DNA of 64,000 nt from Cymbidium sinense (lineage: Eukaryota; Streptophyta; Magnoliopsida; Asparagales; Orchidaceae). Below the pieces are notes generated by a model. The model was not told the DNA's origin. It did not search any database and saw only the letters and a list, made by a program, of their open reading frames with translations. The position numbers and the translations under genes are program-made. Where the stretch lies: NCBI GenBank assembly GCA_021442155.1, contig CM038229.1, positions 69,708,443 to 69,772,442 on the forward strand, in the 5' to 3' direction. Shown one piece after another: positions 1 to 11,020 of this stretch (position 1 is the stretch's first letter; every line of letters starts with the position of its first letter).

Positions 1-242
1 GTTATTATTGAAGATATTTATATAAAATATAAAAACTCATAATAATAATTAAAATCACTAAAATAATATTTTTAAACATTTGATTGTATCGCATGGTGAT
101 AAAAAATGCATTAATACAACCTCATTCAAGTGATAGAAAAGGCATGATATTTAAAGCTTTGGGAATAATATTATATCAGATATTACACCTAACAGGTAGT
201 TGAACACCTTTTCAATACAAGTACTACGTAGAACTTCCATTC
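1..242. other. AT-rich flank, nothing recognised
   Basis: This stretch lies outside the left end of the foldback element that begins near 243. No open reading frame, RNA gene or repeat is recognisable in it. It may be the original host insertion site or another decayed repeat. Confidence 0.4.
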
Positions 243-365
243 TAAAAAATCCGGACATATCAGACTCTAATAGCAACATAACACCTATCTATTATAAAAA
301 AAATACATTTTTTTACTTAACAATGTTGTTACTGGACGACGCTTAACGATGTTGTTTACGTTCAG
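243..365 (+). repeat. Left outer terminal inverted repeat of the foldback element
   Basis: The sequence aligns, with many substitutions, to the reverse complement of the right edge near 16327-16435. Both arms carry an ACACC..C.ATTATAAAA block followed by ACTTAACAA and a GACG(A)C..TTAACGA block. The left arm appears to lack the outermost bases present on the right, so the left end is probably eroded. Confidence 0.65.
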
Positions 366-415
366 CACGTCTCAATTGCCTGCTCAAATAGGATAAAGTC
401 AATATATAGAAGAAA

Positions 416-420
<5 letters not shown>

Positions 421-452
<32 letters not shown>
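421..452. repeat. (TA)n microsatellite
   Basis: A run of alternating T and A of about 30 bases lies inside the left arm of the foldback element, just before the palindromic arrays. Confidence 0.9.
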
Positions 453-724
453 CATATGTTTTTTTTTCCACACAAACCGCCAGAGAGAAAGAAAATCTCA
501 TTTCAGTATTTAAGAATGAAGATGGAGAATGAATTTGAAGTTATGATGATTAATAAATTTAATGATGATGTATTAAATAAAAATACATCGGTAAATTTTC
601 TGAATCGTTTTATATGTACAATTTTTTTAGGGTTTATTAGTGATATTTTTTGAAATTCTTTTATTTAATATATATTTCCTACACTCTTAGGAGTTTTTTG
701 TAAGAGGACTTTTGTTTTGTGCTG

Positions 725-1650
725 TTTATATTTTTGTATTCTCATGAGAGTACAACCCATTTTTTCTATTTTTTTTTCAGATTTTTGACCCTGTTTGGTT
801 TTTTTGTATTCTCATGAGAGTACAACCCATATGTACTTTATTTCATTCCACTAGAAATAATTTGAAGGCTAATTGGTTAGTTTTTATGAGTGCTTTGCAT
901 CTGTGCTCTCTGTACTCTCATAAGAGTACATGTTATTTTTTTCATTTTATGTCAAATTTTTGATATGTTTGGAGATAATATGTTATATTATATTCCATTA
1001 GAAGTAATTTGGAGGCTGATTGATTGATTTTTAGGGGAGATTGTCATATGTACTCTTTGTACTTTTCATGAGAGTACATATTATTTTGTTAATTTTTGTC
1101 AGATATTTTAGAATGTTTAGAGAGAATATGTTTATTACATTAGAGTAGTAATAATTTGGAGGCCGTTTGGTTAATTTTTAGAGATATTTTATATATGTAC
1201 TCTCTGTACTCTCATGTGAGCACAAATTATTTTCTCAATTTCAATCAGATTTTTGGCTTGTTTGGAGAGAATAAGTTTATTACATTCCATTAGAAGCAAT
1301 TTGATGACTGAGTGGTTAATTTTTAGAAGAGATTTGATTTGATTCTCCTGTACTCTATTCTGACATTTTTCAATTTTCGATTTTTTGGCCTGTTTGGAGA
1401 GAATATATTTATTACATTTCATTAAAAGTAATTTGGAGGATGATTAGTTAATTTTGGGGGAAGATTGACATCTGTACTCTCATTAGAGTACAGATTATTT
1501 TTTTAATTTCTCTCAGAATTTTTAGCCTTTTGGGAGAGAATATATTTATTACATACCACTAGAAGCAATTTGAAGACTGATTGTTTGGTTTTTAGGAGTA
1601 TTTTACATATGTACTCTCTGTACTCTCATGAGAATACATATTATTTTCTC
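725..1650 (+). repeat. Left palindromic tandem array, part 1
   Basis: About seven or eight units of 130-145 bp. Each has the palindromic core (variants of TACTCTCATGAGAGTACA), a T-rich stretch with CAATTT..TCAGATTTTTG, GCCTGTTTGGAGAGAATATG, TTTATTACATTCCATTAGAAG and a GGAGGCTGATTGGTTAGTTT block. Units are degenerate, and several have an extra half-site (TGTACTCTC) before the palindrome. The array ends abruptly near 1650, where a large LTR-type element interrupts it; it resumes at 8075. Confidence 0.9.
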
Positions 1651-1700
1651 AATTCTATCAAGGCACAACCTAAATCTGACAAAAATTGAAAAAATATACC
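1651..1700. other. Scrambled junction between the palindromic array and the inserted LTR-type element
   Basis: The array reads into a piece identical to the inserted element (AGGCACAACCTAAATCT, 1661-1677). About 20 bases of the array unit follow in inverted orientation (about 1678-1697), then the inserted element continues. The inverted scrap pairs with the array sequence just upstream, so the junction forms a small hairpin. It is not a clean target-site duplication; a deletion with template switching is the simplest reading. Confidence 0.6.
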
Positions 1701-2058
1701 TAAACTAAGGAGCCTTGGTACAAAATGAAGGCACAACCTAAATCTAAGGCGAAAATGGGTATATAGTTTACAAGAGAATAAACCACCGACCGGACTTATT
1801 ACCGCCTGAGTGGAAGCGCCTAACCTCCTCACGCTTTAAATCCATGTAGGCAAGTCTTATGATTTACAAGATGCCGTTGTTTATTTAGGAAACTAAGTCC
1901 TGACTCACCCCAAGAGACTAGAGCATGAGTGGTATGAATCCATGACTTAATCTAATTCAAATTTTATCAAATTTATTTGATTCTTTTGGACTTTTTATTT
2001 TGACACAAGCTATGGGATTTTGTACGCCTAAGTGCATGAGAATTTGATTATAGGCCAA

Positions 2059-2449
2059 CAACAACAACAACAACAACAACAACAAGCCTTAATCCCACTA
2101 GGTGGGGTCGGCTACATGAATCCTTCGTCTCCATTGTGTCCTATTATGTGTCAAATTCTCATCTAATTCAAGTATACTAAGATCATTTTTTATACATCTT
2201 AACCAAGTCTTCTTAGGTCTACCTCTACCTTTCTTAACATAAGGCAAATCTAATGCATCTACTCTCCTAATCGGGACATGACGGTGTGGCCAAACCATCT
2301 AGGCGACTCTCCCTAATCTTATGTACCACTGGAGCTACTCCAACTTTTTCCCGAACATACTCATTTTGCATTCTATCTCTAAGAGTAAAGCCACTCATCC
2401 ACCTAAGCATCCTCATCTCTGTAACACTTAACTTAGAGATAGAATGGTT
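2059..2449 (-). mobile_element. 5'-truncated RTE-type LINE, 3' end only
   Basis: On the - strand the piece encodes the last part of a LINE reverse-transcriptase ORF in two frames: one segment includes SVTEMRMLRWMSG and EKVGVAPVVHKIRESRL, the next includes RRVDALDLPYVKKGRGRPKK, KNDLSILELDENL and the terminal RIHVADPT. A frameshift separates them near 2290. The 3' UTR carries the GTCGGCTACATGAATCC hallmark (as its + strand complement) and ends in a (TTG)n tail, seen as (CAA)n at 2057-2085. The 6-bp duplication GGCCAA flanks it (2053-2058 and 2450-2455). The related copy at about 48862-48877 shows the empty site, reading straight through with GGCCAA only once. The piece cannot make a functional protein. 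Confidence 0.92.
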
Positions 2450-5400
2450 GGCCAAATCAAGAGAAAAAGGGGTGTCTTCCACTAAAGGCTCTCATAGGTT
2501 AAGCCTTGATTCTCTAGCAAAGATGGAAGCTCCCTCTTAACAAGAGTGAAAGAATATGACATGCATGATATTATACATTCATCCATCCAGCTAAGGGGTC
2601 ACTAAAATTTTATTATCTTGACTTAATTCTTAGGCTTTTATGTGAGGTTATGGGTTGTTTAAAAATTTTAGTTATGAGTTGTTAATTGAGTAGAAAAATT
2701 AATTTTTATCCTAAGAGCCTACCGCATCCAGGCCACACATTCAAGCATCAATCATAAATAAACTATGAAAAGCATGATGTTCTAATGCGCAATCTAAACA
2801 CAACATCAAACAATTTTATAGACTACCGTAAAAGAATAAAAGGCCAGTGCGATCGGGTTCCGCCGTACACCCCAAAAAGAGAAAAGAAAAGATGGGTAGC
2901 CAAGTTCTACCCTTATACAACCCGGATTACAAAAATAATATATATGCTATGGGGGTCTTCTTTTCTTCATTTCTTCATTCTCTTTCTTTTGATTTGATTT
3001 ATTTCAAAGGCATCTGTGGCACCCAGTGGACTAAGCCTTCTGGCCACTGCTCATCCTAATCCCCCATAACACTAATCTTAATTCCTAATGCAAACTTACA
3101 TCAAAAATAGGAGAAGTAAATTTAGCTGCACCTACAAAACAAATGTTAGCTAAACACACCATACAACCTAAGCAGTTATATGAATAATTTGGACTTAGTA
3201 CCCGCACATGGGTAACCAATCCCACCTGTCCTAACATGGGTTACACTTAGGGGCTAAGCAACATGCATAGTAAAAGCATTTATATTTTTTTATTATAGCG
3301 GCCCCTTTAAGCACAAACCCCTGTAGAAAATATGATTAGGCTAATAACGGCCTAACATCCAGTCTATGAAACATACACCCTAACATCCAGTCTAAAACAT
3401 TACATCACAAAATAAAATACAACATCATATATACAACGCCCTAACTTAGCACTAGAAGTAGTGACTTAGTATTCTAATGTGTGTGCTTAAGGCTCGTGTA
3501 GCAAGACTTTACTAGGCTTCTTTAGTTTATGTTCCAATTTGAAGTTTGAATTTAAATTTTACCTTTGGGTGATTTCAATCTAAATGATTTAATTATTTGA
3601 TTTTCATTTTTATTTCAATTTTATTGGGTTGAAATGATATTTAGGTTCTCAAGAATGAAGAGTAGAATGAATTCCATCTGTAGACAGGACTCACCCCTAT
3701 TCCATCCCAATTCTAAGGAATCTAACTAAAGTCCTTAAGTATCTTGATTAGCCCATTTGAATTTGTGTAATTCATCTGATTCGATTTATTTGATTTGATT
3801 TAGAATTTAGAATTTGAGTTTATTTAAGTATTTAATTAATTGATTTTGGATTAGAAGTTTTAGTTTAATTGCATCTTGATAATTCAATATCCTTAATGTC
3901 TAATGGGATTTAAGTTTGTTTAAATTCATGTGTTTTTGGTTGATTAATTTTAGATTAGGTGTTTTGATTTAGTTGAATCTTGATAATTTAATATCCTTTT
4001 AAATAGTTAATTCTTTTCTTTGATCATGGTTATGTGATTTAACTTTATCTTTATTTTATTCGATTGTGGTTCATTTATTTGTAGTTTGATCGGATTAGAT
4101 TAATTTGGATTTTATTTTTGATTCTAATTGGGTTTGATTCTTTGTAATTGAGATTTTATTTTTAATCACATCCATTTGTCATGTTCATCAAAGTTTGGTT
4201 TGCAATTTGATTTCATATATTAGATAGTTAATTAGTTTATTTTATTTAAGTTGAATGAGATTTGATTTGATTCTATATTAAATTGATGAGAATCTTTCTT
4301 GATTTAACTTAATTTGATTCAATTTGATTTAATTAGCTTTATTGGTCTTATGGGTTTGCTTAGGTTCAATGTGATTATGTGATTTGTTTAATTAATAAGT
4401 GTATTTACATTAATTATAAAGGTTTGTTTAATTTTTTTTAATTTAGTTTCATATTTGTTTAGACAAATGATGTAATTAATGACTTAATGGTTTAGGTTTA
4501 ATTTAAGTTTTACATCTTAATTATGTTTAATTAAGTTTAAGTTTCATATGATTAATTTAATTAATCTAATTAATTTATTTAAGGGGTGTGATTATTAAAT
4601 TTAATTATGGATTTGTTTTAAGCTTAATTTTAGAGTTAGCTTTAATGTAACTTATTTAAATTAATTTGATTAATTAAGATGATGGATTAATTTATTAAAT
4701 CTTCATTAATTAAATGTTTGACTAATTGAGTTTGATGATTTATGATGGGTTTTAATGATTTGATTTATTATGTTTGTTTGATTTCATTAACATGCAATTT
4801 AGTTATTAGGTTGAAATATTTAATGGTTATTTAATTATCTCATTCCAAATGGATGTGATTTAATCATAGGTTAATTAAGTTTGCTTTAATTTTATTTAGT
4901 TTAATTCGATTAGTATCAAATTATTAAAGTTGTCTAAGTTTGTTAGATTTTGAGTTTGATTTAAAATTTAATCATTCAATTGAGTTTTATTAACTTAAAT
5001 AGATTTAATCATATTTAATTTAATCTCCTTTAAAGATGATATTTTTCTGATTTAAAGTTTTATTAATGATTTAATGAATGCTTTTCAATTTCGGATTTTT
5101 GATTTAATATTTGAGTTATTTTTTTAGATTATATTTTAATTAACTTTTTAATTATTTAAACTCTAATCTTAAGTATTTATTTGAGTTTCTTAAGATTCAA
5201 AAGATCAAATCATTTTTTTTAAGAGTCCTAGATATTAATTGAAGTGAGTTAGGTTATCTTGAAGATTTTTGTAAATTTTTGAATTTTTATTTAATTTATT
5301 TTATTAAAATTGATAATCTGAATTTAAAAATTTAATTTCTCCCCATCCAGACGTTGTTTTAAGTTGAAATTTTTATTGTAGGCGTATTTTAACATTAGTT

Positions 5401-5644
5401 TCAATATTTGAAAATCTTAAATTAATCTAACATATATTTTTGGTTTAATTAATGAAATATGGTTTTCCCTAAAACCTAAATTACGCTCATAATACTCAAA
5501 TTTTGAGTATTTTGGGTTTACTGGATTCCTCTAGGATAGAAGAATCCAACGAGCCCTTGTTTGCAATTTTTGGTCAAGTATTTTATTTTTTATGAATTTT
5601 TGAAATTTTAGATGATTTAAATTATTATTTTTTTATTATATATA

Positions 5645-5890
5645 TATACGCGCGGTTTGGGTGGGAAAGACAACAACCCGTGCCTTTCTCTGACCCGATC
5701 GCAACCACGGATCGGATGGTCCAGATTATCGGCGATACGGCTCTGATCGCCGGCTCAATCACGCGACGGAGCCGTCCGACGCGAACCGCACGAACTCTCG
5801 CATCATGTGATTCGAAGATCGCGCGATCCACGGCGATCGAGTCCCCGATCCGGAACCGGATCGACGGCATCGAGCCGCGTGAACTGTTTT
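5645..5890. other. GC-rich island inside element F
   Basis: A block full of CGATCG-like motifs and CpG sits in otherwise very AT-rich sequence. The equivalent place in the other copies holds different GC-rich sequence (40035-40065, 45325-45375, 51870-52230, 61190-61500), so this position is hypervariable. ORFs here on both strands look like by-products of base composition, not genes. Confidence 0.6.
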
Positions 5891-6360
5891 TGGGTATTTT
5901 GAAAAATGAAAGTTTCTAAGCCAAAACTTGTCCAAATGGACCCACGCCGACCGACCAAAAAAAATTTTATTTCCTATTTGGATGATTTAAAATAAAAGTG
6001 CTAGATTTTCTAAAGGAAATTCCAAGAATCGCGGAAAATTTAATACAAAATATGCAAAATCCTAAGGCCGGCTACAGTTTGATGAAAGTTACCTCACTGG
6101 GGATGATTTCTGGCGGGGGTGAAGATTCGAGGGAGATCCTATATGTGTGAAGAAGCTTTAGAGTAATCTTTGGCCTTTGTTTCTCTTCGGAACGCCTCCT
6201 TCTCCGATATTTATCGTCGCCTCGTTGGAAGTGCAACTTCTTGTATTATTTGAGCTCAAAGTGGCTAAACGAAGTGGGGGATGGGTTCTCTTTTGCTTTA
6301 TGGAGTTTTTAGGGGCTGAATAGTGATCGTAGGAAGATATTTCAAGCCTCATCTCCCCCT

Positions 6361-6369
6361 CTTTTTATA
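6361..6369 (-). promoter_or_regulatory. Probable TATA box of element F
   Basis: TATAAAAAG on the - strand lies about 1.7 kb from the TG end of the element, at the place expected for a U3/R boundary in a very long LTR. A comparable TTTAAATAG lies about 2.1 kb into the 42506 copy. Transcription from it is inference. Confidence 0.45.
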
Positions 6370-8074
6370 ATGGCCGAAAATTTAAAATATTTTTGAATTT
6401 TTTCACTCCAAATTGATTGTCATCTTGTTGGGGTGGTTGGGATAGATGCAAGATTGATTGAGGACTTTGGATTTTTGTTCCAAAGTCCTCTCTTGTTGCC
6501 ATATGATCCGATTTATTCAATTGAAATATTGGGGACATGTGATGGGGGGTTAAGTGCATGTGATGGGAGAATTAAATGAGGTTAGGTGAAATCCTATGTG
6601 GGGGATGGTTCATAAGAGATTTAAAATGGGTTGGGTTTGTTTTGGGCTGATCCCAAATGGGTTTGGGTCAAATTTGATCAGCCCCTAATGGGTTTTGGCT
6701 TAGTTTCAAGGGATTTGGCCCAATTTAGGTCATATGGGTCATTTTGGGCCAAATTGACTCATTTGACCAAAATTGGCCAAATTAACTTGGGTTATAGGTT
6801 GATTCATGTTCAATTGACTAATTGAAGATGAATGTGATCTTTGGTTTGAATCAATTTGGATTTAATTTTGATTTAGGCCACATTGACCCTTTAGGCCAAT
6901 TTGGGTTAGATTGAGTCAAGTTGACCCAATTAGGCTTAATTGATCAAATTGGGTTTAATTATGGCTTTGGTTAAGTTCAATAATTGATTTGGAATAAACT
7001 TGAGCCATTAATTGCAATCAATTTGGGTTAGATCATGATTTGACCGGATTTGGTTCTTTAGGCCAATTTGGGTCAATTTGGATCAAATGGCCAATTGGGC
7101 TTGGTTTGGCCCAATTGATTACAATTGATCATCCTAGGGTGATCAGCAATCATGGTGTAAGATTTTGGTGAGCTTGGTTCAATCCAATTTGGGTTGGATT
7201 AGAAGTTGGCTCAAATGGGTCTTTTAGGTCAATTTAGGTCAAGTGTGCCTAAGTGAGTCAATTAGTTTGGTTTTGGTTTGATTCAAATTTAGTTGAACTT
7301 ATATATGAGCCCTAGATTGAAATATAAGTTCAACGACAATCAATTTGGAGTCTAAGAGATTTTGGCTCATTTGAAATTTTCAAGTCGAAAGGGCTAAGTT
7401 GGGTTTGACTTGGGTTGGTTTCGATTTGATTTGATGGTTGTAGGTTTCATTTATATTTGGGTGGATAATTGAATGAATGATTGATTCAATAGATAATTCA
7501 TTAGTTTTGACTTGATCTGGATAGAATTTGGCTAAGTCCAAAGAATTGGGTTAAAGGGTTTTGATTGAGTTTGGATTTAATTTTCGATATAGTTTTGGTC
7601 ATTTGAATTTGGATTTCATTTATATTTGTGAATATAAATGAAGAAATAATTAATTTATAAAGAGATCAATTGAGTTTGATTTGATTTAAGGAAAGTTTTG
7701 GCTAAGCTTATGAATATGGTTCATATGACTTAGGAAGGGTTTTTAGGGTTTAGATTTGATTTTGGGTTTCAATCATTTGGAGTCTAAATTTGAAATTAGA
7801 TTTGGAATTTGATTTGAATTTGAGATTTGATTTGAGAATTGAGTCTGGATTGAGAAAGTGTATCTAGATTAGGTTTAGGCTATGGGATAGGTAATTTCCT
7901 TAAACCCTAAGGCATAGCTTAATCTTATGATTAACACTTCTAAGTCTCTAGGCTTAGGTTAGGTGTTCACCTAATCACTAGATGTGTCTTATGACTAAGG
8001 AAATCTTAGTGTCTAGAAGAGTCCTAAGTCTAAGAAGAGAAGGTTAAGAGCTCACTCCAAAAGTGAGATAAACA

Positions 8075-9360
8075 GTACTCTCATGAGAGTACAATTTATT
8101 TTTTCATTTTTTGTCAAATTTTTTTGGCATGTTTGGAGAGAATATGTTTATTGCATTCCATTAGAAGCAATTTAGAGGCCGATTGATTAGTTTTTAGGAG
8201 AGATTGACATCTGTACTCTCTATACCCTCATGAGAGTACATATTATTTTTTCATTTTATGTCAAATTTTTTAGCCTGTTTAGAGAAAATATGTTTATTAC
8301 ATTCCACTAGTAGCAATTTGAAAATTGATTGGATGATTTTTAGAAGAGATTTGCAGCTGTACTCTCTATACTCTCATGAGAGTACAAATTATTTTATCAT
8401 TTTCTGTGAGATTTTTGACCTGTTTGGAGAGAATATGTTTAATACATTCCATTGGAAGAAATTTGGTTGATTGGTTAGTTTTTAGCGAGATTTGCATCTG
8501 TACTCTCTATACTCTCATGAGAGTACATATTATTTTTTTCATTCTCTCGCAGATTTTTTGGCCTATTTGGAGATAATATGTTTATTACATTCCATTAGAA
8601 GTAATTTAGAGGGTGATTAATTATGGAAGATTGACATATGCACGCTCTGTACTCTCATGAGAGTACAGATTATTTTTTTTCATTTTTTAGGAGAGATTGA
8701 CATCTGTACTGATTAGTTTTTAGGAGAGATTGACATCTGTACTCTCTATACCCTCATGAGAGTACATATTATTTTTTCATTTTATGTCAAATTTTTTAGC
8801 CTGTTTAGAGAAAATATGTTTATTACATTCCACTAGTAGCAATTTGAAAATTGATTGGATGATTTTTAGAAGAGATTTGCAGCTGTACTCTCTATACTCT
8901 CATGAGAGTACAAATTATTTTATCATTTTCTGTGAGATTTTTGACCTGTTTGGAGAGAATATGTTTAATACATTCCATTGGAAGAAATTTGGTTGATTGG
9001 TTAGTTTTTAGCGAGATTTGCATCTGTACTCTCTATACTCTCATGAGAGTACATATTATTTTTTTCATTCTCTCGCAGATTTTTTGGCCTATTTGGAGAT
9101 AATATGTTTATTACATTCCATTAGAAGTAATTTAGAGGGTGATTAATTATGGAAGATTGACATATGCACGCTCTGTACTCTCATGAGAGTACAGATTATT
9201 TTTTTTCATTTTTTGTCAAATTTTTTGGCCTTTTTGGAGAGAATATGTTTATTACATTCTACTAGAAGTAATTTAGAGGCAAATTAGTTGATTTTTAGAG
9301 GTATTTTGCATTTGTACTCTCTGTACTCTCATGAGAGTACATATTATTTTCTCATTTTTA
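8075..9360 (+). repeat. Left palindromic tandem array, part 2
   Basis: This continues the 725-1650 array after the inserted element. About ten units carry the core TGTACTCTCATGAGAGTACA or one-step variants. Several units read TGTACTCTC followed by the full palindrome. The unit contains runs that translate by chance (repeated ORFs beginning MSNFLACLEK); they arise only because four units were duplicated and are not genes. Confidence 0.93.
8184..9214 (+). repeat. Recent 526-bp tandem duplication of four array units
   Basis: Bases 8184-8688 recur at 8710-9214 with a constant offset of 526, and I see no differences between them, whereas neighbouring units differ by many substitutions. The 21-base linker at 8689-8709 copies the start of the block. 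This points to a recent unequal exchange or gene conversion inside the array, unless it is an assembly error. Confidence 0.88.
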
Positions 9361-9442
9361 AGCTGTTCTACATGTGACATATTAGTGTTTGCGTAGGTGA
9401 ATGCGGTAAATGAGCAGTGCGATGATGAAACCATGATGTCTA

Positions 9443-9972
9443 ATGACCCAAATGTGGGAAACTCCAAGCACCACCGCTCGTAATGAAACGGAGGCCTATG
9501 CACTATACTGTGATTATGCACATCAAATTGGGTTCACTGTTGGGAAGGATCATACTAGTTATTGGCCAAACTCCATGAAATTGAAATCAAAAGATTTTTT
9601 ATGTGCAAAAATAGGTCGGAAGAAAGCTACCAATCTAAACTACGCAATTAAATTCCAGAAAATAGGTACAAGGAGTGGTTGTCCGGCCATGATTAGATTT
9701 TCTATTGATTTAGATGAGAATTATATGGTTAAAAAATATATAAAAAGTCATAATCATTCATTGGCAAAGCCGGGTGACCTATATCTTTTTAGATCATACA
9801 AAGGCATCAACGATGAGAAGACAGTTGTGTTGAAGATAATGACAGAGGCCGAAATTAGAGCGACTGATGCGTTCAACTATCTAAGTGAGGAAGTTGGCGG
9901 CGTGAAGAATATTAGCTTCAAAAAAAGAGATGCATTCAATTTCATCCAAAAAGAGAGAAGATCGAGGATTGC
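9443..9972 (+). CDS. FAR1-type zinc-finger domain protein fragment (transposon-borne)
   Basis: The reading frame matches the N-terminal DNA-binding domain of FAR1/FHY3-related proteins, a domain derived from MULE transposases. Residues 17-33 give the EAYALYCDYAHQIGFTV signature. The C2H2 zinc ligands of the WRKY-GCM1 fold are Cys54 (DFLCAKIG), Cys80 (RSGCPAMI), His103 and His105 (KSHNHSL). About 70 further residues follow before the frame runs into the inverted palindromic array near 9972, where homology ends. There is no MULE transposase core and no SWIM domain, so this is an exon or truncated remnant. The true start is unclear: the preceding 60 bases have an overlapping open frame that may be part of the protein after a frameshift. 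It sits between arrays of opposite orientation, in the loop of a possible hairpin. Confidence 0.8.
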
Positions 9973-10720
9973 GAAATTGGTTTGTACTCTCATGAGAGAA
10001 TACAGATGCAAAATAGCTCCAAAAAATAACCCAACAGCCACAAAATTGCTCCAAATGGTTTGTAGTTAACATATTCTTTCCAAACATGCCACAAAAGCTG
10101 GAAGAAATTGTAAAATTGGTCTATATTCTCATGGAAGTACATAGAGTACACATGAAAAATCGATCAAAAAAGTAATCCCTCAGCCACCAAATTGCTTGAA
10201 CTGGTATGTCATAAACTTTTTTTCTCCAAACAGGCTAGATTAAGTGAAAAAAATTGAGGAAATAGTCTGTACTCTCACGAGAGTACAGAGAGTACATACT
10301 ACTCAAAAGAATAATATTAATACTTCAATCAACCTCTAATGGAATCCAATAAATATTTTCTTTCCAAACAAAGCCAAAAAATTGAAAAAATTAGACTTGT
10401 ACTCATGGAAGTACAGAGAGTACAGATGAAAAATAGCTCAAAAAAGTAACCCATCAGCCTCCAAATTGCTTCAAATTGTATGTCATGAACATTTTTCCTC
10501 CAAACATGCCAAAAAAGATTTAAAAATTGAGAAATAGTGTGTACTCTCAGGAGAGTACAGACTATACCTACAAAACTGGTTAAAAAAACTAATATTCAGG
10601 CTCCCAACTACATGTAATGGAATCTTTTAAAGATATTCTCTCCAAATAGTCCAAATAATATGGAAACAAATGCGAAAATGATTTATACTCTCATGAGAGT
10701 GCAAAGAGTATACATGCAAA
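9973..10720 (-). repeat. Inverted palindromic array, right side part 1
   Basis: About six units of the same ~130-145 bp repeat as the left arrays, but in the opposite orientation: the order on the + strand is palindrome, CAACCAATCAGCCTCCAAATTG, TTCTAATGGAATGTAATAAA, CATATTCTCTCCAAAC, AGGCCAAAAAAT. These units are more diverged from consensus than those at 13866-15990. Confidence 0.88.
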
Positions 10721-10751
10721 TCCAAACCAACAAGCATCAACCAACCTACAA

Positions 10752-11003
10752 ATGGCTTATAAGGCTAGATTCAAACAGGTTAAAGAGGCTGAAGAAATAG
10801 CTGAAAAAGGGGTCCTAAAGCTCCACATTTATTATCTGCTAAACATGACATCTAGTAGACATGTTATCTCGAAAGCTTCAAAAGTAGAAATAGTTCTAAT
10901 GGCATCCACAAACACACCGCAGGATACATTTCTAAAGCAATTAATTTTCGATATCAAAATTCAATTGTACATTTGTCAAATCGCTTATTTCATACCCATA
11001 TAG
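10752..11003 (+). CDS. Unrecognised 83-residue ORF in the foldback interior
   Basis: The frame starts MAYKARFKQVKEAEEIAEKG and ends in a hydrophobic tail. It begins just after the inverted array and ends just before the Ulp1-like gene on the other strand. The KEAEEIAEKG segment could be a coiled-coil stretch such as is found near the C-terminus of FAR1-related proteins, but I cannot confirm homology. It may be a remnant exon of the FAR1-like gene or chance. Confidence 0.25.
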   Translation: MAYKARFKQVKEAEEIAEKGVLKLHIYYLLNMTSSRHVISKASKVEIVLMASTNTPQDTFLKQLIFDIKIQLYICQIAYFIPI

Positions 11004-11020
11004 AAGATAGCATAAGCAAA

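Larger units (their letters stand above)
1692..8074 (-). mobile_element. Element F: large non-coding LTR-type element, inserted in the foldback array
   Basis: On the - strand the element starts at 8074 with TGTTTATCTCAC, a variant of the TGTTGACCTCA start of the copies at 38769, 42506, 53589 and 59232. Its order of conserved blocks matches the 47873-53589 copy almost throughout. It has no gag, protease, reverse transcriptase or integrase ORF. The left (3') end is truncated: the terminal block starting TGTGGTGTTTATTT, present in the related copies, is missing. The bases at the right junction (GTACT) belong to the palindromic core. A GC-rich island (5645-5890) and a TATA-like site (6361-6369) follow a ~1.7 kb U3-like region rich in TTGACC/GGTCAA. 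Interpretation as a giant solo LTR is inference from the TG..CA ends. Confidence 0.7.

Noticed and set aside
725..1650. CRISPR-like array of regularly spaced palindromes
   Set aside because: Spacers are not unique; the whole 130-145 bp unit repeats, and the host is a plant.
5625..5919. ORFs on both strands in the GC-rich island of element F
   Set aside because: Base-composition effect; no domain, and not conserved in other copies of the element.
8258..9102. Pairs of identical ORFs (MSNFLACLEK.. and MRVQIILSFS..) as repeated genes
   Set aside because: They lie wholly inside the palindromic arrays and are identical only because 526 bp was duplicated; frames break in all other units.
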